Of a stretch of DNA of 64,000 bases, positions 36,748-45,582 are shown in pieces. The notes beneath the pieces were generated by a model. It was not told where the DNA came from. It searched no databases and was given only the letters and a program-made list of their open reading frames with translations. The stretch covers positions 1,098,001-1,162,000 of the forward strand of contig NZ_CP006992.1 of assembly GCF_001542815.1 (NCBI RefSeq), written 5' to 3'. The first letter of the stretch is position 1. Each line of letters begins with the position of its first letter. The position numbers were made by a program, and so were the translations under genes. This DNA comes from Methylobacterium sp. AMS5 (GTDB lineage: Bacteria; Pseudomonadota; Alphaproteobacteria; Rhizobiales; Beijerinckiaceae).

Positions 36748-38214
36748 ATGCGACGCGGCGGATACGGAATGGAACCAGGATCGGCTCGGCCCGGACGAGT
36801 GGCACGGGCGGCCGGCACGCTCCTCGGCGCCCTGGCGTTCGGCCTGCCTGTGAGCGCCCTTGCGCAGCAGGCCTCTCCGGTGGGTCAGTTCAACGACCAG
36901 ACCCAGCCGCGCACCGATCCGGCCATCGCCGAGAAGGCCACCGATCCCGTCCGCGTCGGCCCGCTCGCCCCCTGGGCCACCCACATGGCCGAGCGCGGGC
37001 TCACCTTCGACATCAACATCTACAACTTCTACCAGGCCAACCCCTCGGCCGGCCTGCGCACCGGAGAGCAGTCGAACTCGACCTACTTCGTCCTCTCCAT
37101 GACCGCCGACATGCAGCGCATCGCCAACATCAGTGGCGGCACCATCAAGTTCACCCAGACCTTCTTCGGCAACGTCCGCAATCTCAACATGGCCGCCGAT
37201 ATCGGCGACACCACGGTGGGCTACCAGCCGCCGTTCAACCCCAACAACAACCGCCTCTCGCTGCTCACCTACCAGCAGAAGCTGCTCGACGACCGCCTCG
37301 TCATCGAGGTCGGCCGCACCCACCCCGACCGCTACTACGGCCTGCCGCCGTGCAACTCGATCAATTCCTGCTTCCAGGACCTGTTCTACATCAACGCCGG
37401 CTTCACCTCGCCGCTCTACGCCGTCTGGGGGGCGAATGCCGCCTACCAGCTCTCGCCCACGAGCTACGTCCAGGCCGGCGCCTTCTCGGTGAACCCCGGC
37501 ACCAACGCGCTCTCGGGCTACGATTTCGGCTACGAGCGGCTCTCGGGCGCGCTGGTGATGACCGAGATCGGCACCAAGACCGACTACACCATGACCGCCT
37601 ATCCCGGCCGCGCCTCGCTCACCGGCTTCTTCAACACGGCCGATCACGACGACAACTTCAAGACGGTGTTCGGCACCTCCAAGGGCCTGAACCCCGGCGC
37701 CCCGGTGCTGCAGAAGAACGGCACCTCCGGCATCGTGCTCACCGGCACGCAGACGGTCTGGCGCGCCGATGGCGGCCTCGTCGCCAACCCGCACCCGACG
37801 TCAATCTCGCTCTACACCGGCACGGGCTATTCCTTCGACCCGACGGTGCCGATCCGCTTCAACTCGTTCGTCGGCGTGCGCCTCGACGCGCCCGACCAGA
37901 GCCGGCCCAACGACAGCTACGGGCTGAAGATGAACTGGCAGCGTTTGTCGGAGAACTACACGCAGTTCTTGTCTGACGCGAACTTCATCTCGGGCGGCTC
38001 GGGCGCCCCGTATTCGCGCGACAAGTTCGTGTTCGAGGCCAACGCGCACTTCGATGTCGGCGCGGGCGTGATCATCGAGCCGGTGGTTCAGTACGTGGTC
38101 AACCCGAACACGTTCTGGAACCCCTTCACCGCGCGGCGCGCCAAGGACGGCTTCTACGCCGGCGCAACCCTCGTCGTCCCGCTCGGCACCCTCCTCGGCC
38201 TCGCACCGGGCTAG
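36748..38214 (+). CDS. OprB-type carbohydrate-selective porin family protein
   Basis: The 488-residue protein has a long signal region (residues 1 to about 41, ending PVSALAQQA), then a 16-strand style barrel with segments such as TFDINIYNFYQANPSAGLRT, RLVIEVGRTHPDRYYGLPPC and YSFDPTVPIRFNSFVGVRLD. A final strand reads GFYAGATLVVPLGTL. PCNSINSC gives a loop disulfide candidate. The OprB family admits sugars and small solutes; here the neighbour is an amide transporter, so it may admit amides. AAGGGGAATGTAGG before ATG 36748 sets the start. It is divergent from urtA and ends at a strong hairpin. Confidence 0.75.
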   Translation: MRRGGYGMEPGSARPGRVARAAGTLLGALAFGLPVSALAQQASPVGQFNDQTQPRTDPAIAEKATDPVRVGPLAPWATHMAERGLTFDINIYNFYQANPSAGLRTGEQSNSTYFVLSMTADMQRIANISGGTIKFTQTFFGNVRNLNMAADIGDTTVGYQPPFNPNNNRLSLLTYQQKLLDDRLVIEVGRTHPDRYYGLPPCNSINSCFQDLFYINAGFTSPLYAVWGANAAYQLSPTSYVQAGAFSVNPGTNALSGYDFGYERLSGALVMTEIGTKTDYTMTAYPGRASLTGFFNTADHDDNFKTVFGTSKGLNPGAPVLQKNGTSGIVLTGTQTVWRADGGLVANPHPTSISLYTGTGYSFDPTVPIRFNSFVGVRLDAPDQSRPNDSYGLKMNWQRLSENYTQFLSDANFISGGSGAPYSRDKFVFEANAHFDVGAGVIIEPVVQYVVNPNTFWNPFTARRAKDGFYAGATLVVPLGTLLGLAPG

Positions 38215-38250
38215 CCCTCGTTCCGAACACGCGGCCTCCCCCGCCTCGTA

Positions 38251-38278
38251 CCCTCCCGGTTTTCGGTAACCGGGAGGG
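38251..38278 (+). terminator. Hairpin terminator after the porin gene
   Basis: An 11-bp perfect stem (CCCTCCCGGTT, loop TTCGGT, AACCGGGAGGG) lies between the convergent porin and helicase genes. The loop is of the stable UUCG type. There is no T run after it, so it is only moderately sure as an intrinsic terminator. Confidence 0.65.
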
Positions 38279-38301
38279 CTTGCCGTTCATGCCATCACCG
38301 A

Positions 38302-41300
38302 TCAACCACGCCGGTCGCGGGCTTCATGGAGACGGCGCAGGAAAACGGCGGCGCGTGCGCCGCGCTCGACCGGGTCGTCGCAGCCCCCACGGATGACGAT
38401 ACGCCGATCCCGAACCGTGATCTCGTCGGAGACCGGGATCACCGGTGCCTGCCTGTCCGGATGGAAGTCGGCCGCGATCCCCTGCGGACCGCCGCTGAGG
38501 CGGACGATGCCGAGGGCGAGGCATCCGATCCGCAGGCGCGCCAGGGTGAACAACGCGTCCACCGATTCCGGCAGGGGCCCGAAGCGGTCCTCGATCTCGT
38601 CGCGCAGCGCGTCGATCTCGGCCTCGGCGCGCAGGCGCAGGAGGCGCGTGTAGAGGCTCAGGCGGATTTCGGGTTCGGGGATGTAGTCGGCGGGCACACG
38701 GCCGTTCAGACCGATCCGCACCTCCGGGCTCCAATCCTCGGCCGCCTCGCCCTTGGCCGCGCGCAGGGCCAGTTGCAGCAGGTGCTGGTAGAGGCCGAGC
38801 CCCACGAGTTTGACGTGGCCAGATTGGTCGTCGCCGACGAGGTCGCCCGCCCCGCGCAGGTCGAGGTCGCGGGCGGAGATGGCAAAGCCCGCCCCGAGCC
38901 GGTCGAGCGCCTCCAGCGTGCGCAACCGCTTCTCCGTCGAGGGGCTGAGCGGCTTGTCGGGATGCCCGAACAGGTACACCACCCCGCGCCGCTGCCCGCG
39001 CCCGACGCGACCGCGCAACTGGTGCAACTGCGCGAGGCCGAACCGCTCCGCGTCCCAGACCAGCATGGTGTTGGCGCGCGGCACGTCGAGCCCGCTCTCG
39101 ATGATGCTGGTGGCGAGCAGCACATCGCCCTCGCCGTCGGCGAAGCGAACCATCGCGTCGTCCATCTCGGCGGGCTTCATCTCGCCATGCGCCGTCACCA
39201 CGTCGAGCCCCGGCACGAGCGCACGCAGGCGCTTGGCCATCGGCGCGATGTCCTCGATGCGCGGGCAGACCACGAAGCTCTGCCCACCGCGGCGGTGCTC
39301 ACGCCGCAGCGCCGCGGCCAGCGTCGTCTCCTCGAAAGCGGCAATCACCGTGCGGATCGGCTGGCGCACCGCCGGGGGCGTAGCGATCACGCTGAGGCTC
39401 TGCAGGCCGACCATCGCCGCCTGGAGCGTGCGCGGGATCGGCGTCGCGCTCAACGTGAGGATGTGGGCGTCGCCCGCCGCCTTGCGCAGACTCGCCTTGG
39501 TCTTGGCCCCGAAGCGCTGTTCCTCGTCGATGATGGCAAGGCCGAGATCGTGGAACGACACGCCGCGCCCGGCGAGCGCCTGGGTGCCGACGACGAGGCG
39601 GACGCTGCCATCGGCCAAGCCCTGCTTCACCCGCCTTGCCTCGGCGGGGGACACGAGGCGCGAAAGATGCGCCACTTCGATGCCGAACCGGGCAAACCGG
39701 CGCCGGAACGTCTCGACATGCTGGCGGACCAGCACCGTCGTCGGCGCCATGACGGCGACCTGCCGTCCGGCAAAGATCGCCGCCGCCGCGGCGCGCAGGG
39801 CCACCTCGGTCTTGCCGAAGCCGACATCGCCGCAGACGAGCCGGTCCATCGGCGTCTCGCGGGCGAGATCGGCCAGCGTCTCCTCCACCGCCCCGGCCTG
39901 ATCGTCGGTGAGCGGATAGCCGAAACCGGCTGCGAACCGTTCCATCTCGCGCTCGGGCGGCACGATCTGCGGGGCGTGGGCCTCCCGGCGCTCCTGCGCG
40001 GCCTTCAGCATCGCCCGCGCCGCCTTGGCGAGCGTCGCCTCCGTCTCCAGCCGCCGCCGGGCCCAGGTGCCGCCGTCGAGCCGGTCGAGGGTCACGGCTT
40101 CGGCCTCAGAGCCGTAGCGCCAGATCCGGTCCGCCTGGCTCACCGGCACCATGAGGATGGCGTCATCAGCAAAACGCAGACGCAGCGCGTCCTCCTCGTC
40201 CTCCTGACCGGCGCGGATCGCCTCCAGCCCCTCGAAGAGGCACAGGCCGTGATCGCGATCGATCGCTACATCGCCGACCCGCAGCTCGACCTCGCCGATC
40301 GGCAGCACGGCGGCCCGCCGCCCCGCGCCTGCGGCCAGCGGCCCGAACAGATCCGCCGCGGCGATCACCGTCGCACCGGCCTCCGGCACGCGAAACCCCG
40401 CCTCGACCGGCATTTCGATCGCCAGCATCGCGCCGGGCTCCGCCGTCTCGACGTCGGCCCAGGCATCGATCAGGCGCACGGTTCGCTCGTCGGCCGCGGC
40501 GGCCGCGCGCACGAGGCGGCGCAGCGGCGCCTTGGGGCCGGCAAGCACGACGCGATCGCCCGCTTTCAGCGCAGCGCGCAGGGCTTTGGCGAAGGAGACC
40601 TCGGGGCGGCGCTCGCGGGCAAAAACCGGCCCTGCGATCCGCTCCGCCTCGGCGGTCGTGGCCGCCGCGAGGCTGCGTGCCTCGACCCGTTCCGCCCATT
40701 CCTCGGAGGCGAGATAGAGATCCGGTGCGGGCTTCTGTTGGGATCGGTCGTCCCGCCGGCTCCCGGAAGGTGACACCGCCCCGTCCGACTCGCGGCCCTC
40801 GGCGATCTGCTCGAAGAACGCGGCGGCACGCTCCTCCACCCCGGCCTCGACCACGAGGCGCGCCTTGGGCACGTAATCGAGCATCGTCACGAGCGCGGGA
40901 TAGAACCGGGCAAGCCGGTGCTCCTGTCCGGTGAACGGCTCCAGGGCGAAGCGCGAATCCGGGTCCAGGATGATTTCGGTGGCCGGATCGATCACCAGCC
41001 GCCCGGTTTCGACGCGGGAGCGCTGCGACACCGGATCGTAGGAGCGGATCGCAGTGATGCGCGCGCCGTCATGCTCGACCCGGCAGGGAAGCGGTGCGGC
41101 GGCCGGGAACACGTCGATGGTCCGTCCCCGGACCGCCACCTCGCCGGGCTCATCGACGCGATCGTCGAGGATATAGCCGAGCCGTGCCAGTTGCGCCGTC
41201 AGCTGCTCCGAATCGAGCGGCTCGCCGACGCGCAGCTCGATATGGGCCGATTCCCACGTTTCCGGCGGAGGCACGCGCTGCAGCAGCGCGGGGGCGGTGG

Positions 41301-41637
41301 TCAGGACGATGTCCGGTTGTGCCCGGTCGTCGGTCAACCAGCGCAGCACGCCGGTGCGCGCGCCCATGACACCGCGCGAGGGCGAAGCGCGGTCGAAGGG
41401 CAGGCAATCCCATTCGGGATAGACAGCCACCCTCCGCTCCGGCGCCAGCGCGCGCAGGACCGCGGCGATCTCGTCGAGGCGGCGGCCATCGCGGGCCACG
41501 TGGATCAACGGCCGCGCGGCTTGCGCGAAACCGAGCAGAGCCACCGCCAGGGCTCCCGTCGGAACGAGCGGAGCGACGCCCCCATCCGGGCTCGCATCCT
41601 GGTCGTCTCGGGGCTTGGCGGTCCTGGACTGTGCCAT
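38302..41637 (-). CDS. Mfd-like transcription-repair coupling helicase
   Basis: The 1111-residue protein follows the Mfd plan. A UvrB-like N-terminal region (VAVYPEWDCLPFDRASPS, EPGEVAVRGRTIDVFPAAAP) leads through a CarD-like interaction domain (VGDVAIDRDHGLCLFEGLEA) to a RecG-like translocase. The translocase has Walker A GDVGFGKTEVALRAA near residue 625, DEEQRFG for the DEAD box, LSATPIPRTLQAAM and QLHQLRGRVGRGQRRGVVYL. The C-terminal TRCF domain (YIPEPEIRLSLYTRLLRLRA) is present. It is shorter than usual Mfd (about 1150-1200) and unusually Ala/Arg-rich, so it may be a second, divergent copy rather than the main mfd. Whether another copy exists cannot be seen here. Confidence 0.85.
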   Translation of the reverse strand: MAQSRTAKPRDDQDASPDGGVAPLVPTGALAVALLGFAQAARPLIHVARDGRRLDEIAAVLRALAPERRVAVYPEWDCLPFDRASPSRGVMGARTGVLRWLTDDRAQPDIVLTTAPALLQRVPPPETWESAHIELRVGEPLDSEQLTAQLARLGYILDDRVDEPGEVAVRGRTIDVFPAAAPLPCRVEHDGARITAIRSYDPVSQRSRVETGRLVIDPATEIILDPDSRFALEPFTGQEHRLARFYPALVTMLDYVPKARLVVEAGVEERAAAFFEQIAEGRESDGAVSPSGSRRDDRSQQKPAPDLYLASEEWAERVEARSLAAATTAEAERIAGPVFARERRPEVSFAKALRAALKAGDRVVLAGPKAPLRRLVRAAAAADERTVRLIDAWADVETAEPGAMLAIEMPVEAGFRVPEAGATVIAAADLFGPLAAGAGRRAAVLPIGEVELRVGDVAIDRDHGLCLFEGLEAIRAGQEDEEDALRLRFADDAILMVPVSQADRIWRYGSEAEAVTLDRLDGGTWARRRLETEATLAKAARAMLKAAQERREAHAPQIVPPEREMERFAAGFGYPLTDDQAGAVEETLADLARETPMDRLVCGDVGFGKTEVALRAAAAAIFAGRQVAVMAPTTVLVRQHVETFRRRFARFGIEVAHLSRLVSPAEARRVKQGLADGSVRLVVGTQALAGRGVSFHDLGLAIIDEEQRFGAKTKASLRKAAGDAHILTLSATPIPRTLQAAMVGLQSLSVIATPPAVRQPIRTVIAAFEETTLAAALRREHRRGGQSFVVCPRIEDIAPMAKRLRALVPGLDVVTAHGEMKPAEMDDAMVRFADGEGDVLLATSIIESGLDVPRANTMLVWDAERFGLAQLHQLRGRVGRGQRRGVVYLFGHPDKPLSPSTEKRLRTLEALDRLGAGFAISARDLDLRGAGDLVGDDQSGHVKLVGLGLYQHLLQLALRAAKGEAAEDWSPEVRIGLNGRVPADYIPEPEIRLSLYTRLLRLRAEAEIDALRDEIEDRFGPLPESVDALFTLARLRIGCLALGIVRLSGGPQGIAADFHPDRQAPVIPVSDEITVRDRRIVIRGGCDDPVERGARAAVFLRRLHEARDRRG

Positions 41638-41868
41638 TTCTGTTCCATCGAACGACTTCCGGGGTCGGCTCCCAGGAACGCCGCACGGCCGGCCAGCGGT
41701 TCCTATTCTGCGTCACCATCCCCGGTTTCCACCGCACTTCCCTGGGGACCACCGGGCCAACCGGCGCAGGACGGCCCGGCCGCACGTCCGGCCATCACGC
41801 GGCTCGACACTGCCGCGCAGCGCCGTTGCGGCTGCCGCCGAGTTGGGACTACTCACGAGCCACGGTCA

Positions 41869-41908
41869 GCACCCGTAGCTCAGCTGGATTGAGCGTTGCC
41901 CTCCGAAG
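41869..41908 (+). pseudogene. 5' half of a tRNA-Arg(CCG) gene
   Basis: The 40 bases fit the first half of a tRNA: acceptor strand GCACCCG, TA, D arm GCTC-AGCTGGATT-GAGC, G, anticodon 5' stem TTGCC, and loop CTCCGAA with anticodon CCG. The expected 3' stem GGCAA is replaced by unrelated DNA right after the loop, and no T arm or acceptor partner follows. This is the break that an integrase using the anticodon loop would leave. It marks the likely left border of the accessory region. Confidence 0.7.
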
Positions 41909-42223
41909 TTGGGGGACCCGGCTCTCCAGTTCGCTAAACCCCTCCTGGAACATCAGAAACTTAGCTCGCTGAGCACCGGCGATCCAAGAGCGACGAGCGC
42001 GGCACAAGTGGGCCACATCTGCGAGCGCTCGGGAGCAGAATCCAAGAACCCGACCTCGGCACTCCAGAGTCGTATGCGAACGGGGAGGCGTGCGGTGGCA
42101 AAGGCCTGATCCGCTTCTTCGCTCCATCGAGGGCCTTGAACATTGGCAGACAGCACGGCGGAGCCGATATGGATCCAGCAACCTCGGACCACTGTCGCAA
42201 GGAAATTTGGGACACGCTTTAAG

Positions 42224-42302
42224 AGTGCCTCACAAGACTGCCGGTCTCTGACCGTTCTCGTGCTGGCGATGACAGCGCGGCGGGAGTTTTGTGAGAGACA
42301 CT
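42224..42302. repeat. 79-bp MITE-like element, copy 2 (inverted)
   Basis: The reverse complement of this stretch matches 31160-31238 over its whole 79 bases with only about ten differences. The left end reads AGTGCCTCACAAGACTGCCG and the right end CGGGAGTTTTGTGAGAGACA followed by CT, so the terminal inverted repeats are kept. It lies just inside the putative island border, 315 bases after the tRNA half-gene. Confidence 0.75.
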
Positions 42303-42429
42303 AACGACCATTCAAACTGCCATTGATCCGGTTCTCCGCCGCGGCCCTCGTGTGACGAGACGCGAGCGGAACCCCTCGCGGTCGGCCGCTGGCTGAAGTA
42401 GCTTCGGGCTCACCGCAGGAGTGTTCGAG

Positions 42430-42696
42430 ATGGCCCTACTCGTCCGCGAGCTTCAACGATCGGCCAAAGGCCCTGTCGAAAACAATGAGGATTGGTGGCG
42501 TTTGGTCTTCGACACGGACACGAAGCGCCTCTACGTCGAGCACGAATGGGAGCATACGGACGTGCGTGGGGCTGGCCACTCAGACCACGGTAAGGAGCAG
42601 CTGGAAATCCCGGAGTATCTCTTGCAGGCGGGGCAAACGACCGGGCACCGCGAGCTCTGGCGGCTGATCCGAACACTCTTTGCTGAGGCGCACTGA
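42430..42696 (+). CDS. Small protein of unknown function
   Basis: The 88-residue protein starts at ATG 42430 with AGGAG seven to nine bases upstream; a GTG nine bases earlier overlaps that site and is unlikely. It begins MALLVRELQRSAKGP, has a Trp-rich middle (NNEDWWRLVFDTDTKRLYVE, HEWEH) and ends with a helix (HRELWRLIRTLFAEAH). No signal peptide or membrane helix. No family was recognised, although the layout resembles short conserved proteins of rhizobial accessory DNA. Confidence 0.6.
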   Translation: MALLVRELQRSAKGPVENNEDWWRLVFDTDTKRLYVEHEWEHTDVRGAGHSDHGKEQLEIPEYLLQAGQTTGHRELWRLIRTLFAEAH

Positions 42697-42940
42697 CCTC
42701 CGCCCTTGCCGGCCTACAGACCCTGTCCCGGCATCGCTGCCGATCTGCACCACCGCGAGATCCCAACCGCGCAGGGGCTGCCGAAGCAGCTTTGGCAACA
42801 CTGCACCGGTCTCCTCGGCCTGCCGCGAGCCGCTCTTGATGGCACGCTAGAGGCAACCAATCTTGAAGGCATGGTTCGAAGTTCGCCCGCCGATTGGGTG
42901 GTGTCGCCGATCACTGTGTGGTGGGTAAACGGCTATCGCG

Positions 42941-43102
42941 ATGGAGGAACTGATGGCGCGCCTGACGGAGTCGCTACGCTTGTTCTATGACCATCTGTGC
43001 TCACAGATCCGAGCATCTGCTGTGAGGCACGAAGCCGAGGCGGAACGCCTTCGCGCTGAGCTCGCCAAGCACTCCGGAAGACCGCCTGAAACTGCCCGTT
43101 GA
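42941..43102 (+). CDS. Possible short helical protein
   Basis: A 53-codon frame encodes MEELMARLTESLRLFYDHLC and then SAVRHEAEAERLRAELAKHS, a strongly amphipathic, coiled-coil-like helix pair. The charge pattern is that of real protein rather than antisense noise. The ribosome site is poor and no homologue is recalled. It may be an intact small gene or the tail of a lost one. Confidence 0.3.
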   Translation: MEELMARLTESLRLFYDHLCSQIRASAVRHEAEAERLRAELAKHSGRPPETAR

Positions 43103-44007
43103 GGCCCTATCCGCAGGCATTTGGAACACAGCCGGTGCTCGGGACCTGCCGCACCGGCGGGACCGCGAACCAGTGCAGTGTGCCCGCGACGAGCTTCTCG
43201 ATGTCAGGCAACCGGAGCCGTCTCTTTCTGGCGGGTCACCTCGATCAAGGCCTCGTTCTTCGCATGTCCACGCCTGCCGTGGTGGATCGCGGGATGGCAA
43301 GCTTGTCAGCAAGAGCGATGCCGGACACCGGACCCCGCTTGGACGCCGATTGAGACCGGCTGCGCCGCACGCACCTGACGACGAGGCGGCCGATCACAGC
43401 ATACATTGCTGTTGCATTCATGGATTGCACTTATTCCTTATTAAGCAGCGATCACGATTTCGCACAAAAATAACAAGAAAAAGCCTTGAAATTTTTTTGG
43501 AACCACTTTTGCGGCGGCGCCGTTTATTGGCCCGAAATCAGCGAGGCGTCATCTCATAGGGCAACAATGTGTCCAGGCTCGCAACCGTTCGGATATAAAT
43601 TGCCGATCGCGGATCGTTATCAGTCAAACAATGAAATGCCGGCCTCATATGGTGGCGAAATAAATCAGATCAGCAGCAAATATCAAACCCGGGGAGCAAC
43701 GATATCCTAGCTGCCGAAGCATGCTTTCGGCTCTCGATAATTACCCAAGTTAACTTACTTTGCTTTCTGCACATTTGTCGCAGGTTGCCAATTGGCTAAC
43801 ATGATCTTAGCGTCAGCCTAGATCCGAGCGGCCTCACGTCAGGCAACGTTCAGACACAAGACATCCCCGCTATTGGCCAGTTGTCGCCTGCCGCACCTCG
43901 CGAGGCACTCTTCCGCTGTCCTGTGCGAAGCGACGAATCGACGTCGCCAATCCGTCTTCCAGCTCATCGTGTCCGTCGACGATGATTTGCGTCATTATGA
44001 GAGTCCT
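43103..44007. other. Gene-poor region upstream of the polysaccharide operon
   Basis: About 900 bases hold no gene I can support. The part from about 43400 to 43860 is clearly AT-rich with A and T tracts, unlike the rest of the window, and most likely holds the promoter and control sites of the exopolysaccharide operon. Short frames within it have neither ribosome sites nor homology. Confidence 0.5.
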
Positions 44008-45582
44008 ATGCAGCGCCCCTTGCCGGCCTCCACGTCACAGCCGAACCAGAAGCCGAGCCATACGCGGGTGGTCCGGGTCTCAGCCTATTCGGTGGCAACA
44101 GTTCTTGCCCTCCTCATGACCACGGCGACGCTCCCTCCTCTCCTCGCCGATCAGTCAGACCGCGCGGTGATGAATGCGCCGATCAGCTTGCTGACTGCGC
44201 CGATTGCCGGAGAAATGACCGAAGTCTCCGCCTCAATCGGAAAACGCCTTAGAATGGGCGACTCGGTGGCACGCATCCATAACGGGCGCATCGACCGCAC
44301 GACCTTGATCACCTTGGACGGCAAAGTCGACGAGTTGCGCGGCTCCCTCTTGGCGGCACGCCAGAAGAAAGAATCGGATCAGGCATACGTCGCAGCCCTT
44401 GATGCCGAGATCCGTCGACAAGTTGAGCAGACAGTCGCTAAACTCGACGGAGAGGTTGCGGAGGCTCGCGCCCGGGTCGGGTCAGCCGATGCTGAGGGTC
44501 AGTCCACCAAGGCGGTGGTGGATCGGCAGCAAGCTATGGTTGACCGCAACACAGCCAGTCTCGATCTTCTGCGTCCAACGCAGCACAAGCTCGAGGCTGC
44601 CCGGTTTGATAAGGATGCCGAGACGGCCAAGCTGAACCAGAAGCTGGCTGAACTGACTGCCGTCAAGAAGAGCGTCTTCGTGGGCAACCAATCCAACAGC
44701 TTGGCGGTGCTGACGCAGAAGCGACGGGATCTGGCCTTCGATGCTCAGCGACTGGCCATCGAAGAAGTGCAGCTCGCCGCCAGTCTCAAGGCACAAGAAT
44801 CCCTATTGGTTGCAGAACGAAATCGTCTCGACAGCCTCGCAGATGCGGAAATGAGAGCGATGAACGGCGGCATGGTTCTCAGCCTCGGCGTCACCGAAGG
44901 GCGCCACGTCAATCCTGGGGACTCTGTGGCAACGCTGGTCGACTGCGAGCAATCCTTCGCAGTCGGGATTTTCTCTTATCGGCAGGCGCAGGAACTCGCG
45001 GTCGGAACCCCCGTGCGAATTTCGGCGGCAGGAAATGTTATTCCTCAACGCGGTTGGGTCAGCGAGATCTTGCCCAAGACCAGCGACAAGACCGATCAGC
45101 AATATGCGGTGCCATTTCCACAGACCGAGCGGCGGGAGATGTATGTCCTCGTCAGCCTTGATCGCGGCTCAGCACCGGAAATAGTCGAGAGCGTACTGCC
45201 TTCCCAAACAACGCGTCGCACCACGCCTTGCTCTGTAGGCCAATGGGTCACGATCACCCGGGAGAATGGTTGGATTCCATCGGCTTCCGTAGCCTGGAAA
45301 GCCGTCGCCTCCGGTTTCAGTGGGCCGGAAGCAAAGGCAGCATGGGGCGTTTTCGCCTCTGCGGCGACCAACACGACCGCAAGAGCTTCCGACCTCATCG
45401 CCCGTGGCGTCAACGGACCGGAAGCGAAGCAAGCCTGGGTCTTGGTTTCGAACAGTGCGACCCGTGCCGCGGATACAATCTCGACGACGATCCGTGAGTT
45501 GGCGGCACGAGTTCCAGGTCGCAGCACGAGCGATCCGGTAACCCAACCTGAGCGGCAGCACGCTGCCGAAAACACGCATTGA
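44008..45582 (+). CDS. Membrane fusion (HlyD/BgsB-like) protein of the polysaccharide operon
   Basis: The 524-residue protein has an N-terminal membrane anchor (about 24-46) and a lipoyl-like half (LLTAPIAGEMTEVSASIGKR). A long alpha-helical hairpin spans about 110-290, followed by the second lipoyl half (MVLSLGVTEGRHVNPGDSVA) and a beta-barrel piece (FAVGIFSYRQAQELAVGTPV). This is the layout of BgsB, the partner of the mixed-linkage beta-glucan synthase BgsA in Sinorhizobium. It has an extra C-terminal part with two copies of a GPEAK-x-AW-containing repeat of about 30 residues (about 439-505). The stop overlaps the next start, so translation is coupled. It would link the synthase to the cell envelope. 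Confidence 0.65.
   Translation: MQRPLPASTSQPNQKPSHTRVVRVSAYSVATVLALLMTTATLPPLLADQSDRAVMNAPISLLTAPIAGEMTEVSASIGKRLRMGDSVARIHNGRIDRTTLITLDGKVDELRGSLLAARQKKESDQAYVAALDAEIRRQVEQTVAKLDGEVAEARARVGSADAEGQSTKAVVDRQQAMVDRNTASLDLLRPTQHKLEAARFDKDAETAKLNQKLAELTAVKKSVFVGNQSNSLAVLTQKRRDLAFDAQRLAIEEVQLAASLKAQESLLVAERNRLDSLADAEMRAMNGGMVLSLGVTEGRHVNPGDSVATLVDCEQSFAVGIFSYRQAQELAVGTPVRISAAGNVIPQRGWVSEILPKTSDKTDQQYAVPFPQTERREMYVLVSLDRGSAPEIVESVLPSQTTRRTTPCSVGQWVTITRENGWIPSASVAWKAVASGFSGPEAKAAWGVFASAATNTTARASDLIARGVNGPEAKQAWVLVSNSATRAADTISTTIRELAARVPGRSTSDPVTQPERQHAAENTH

Noticed and set aside
38302..41637. RecG as identity of the large helicase
   Set aside because: The UvrB-like N-terminus, CarD-like domain and C-terminal TRCF domain are present, which fits Mfd and not RecG.
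41869..41960. A complete tRNA-Arg gene
   Set aside because: After the anticodon loop the sequence no longer pairs; the anticodon 3' strand, T arm and acceptor 3' strand are missing.
42706..42990. A 94-codon plus-strand frame after the small unknown gene
   Set aside because: There is no ribosome site, it overlaps a better helical frame, and its composition is that of noise.
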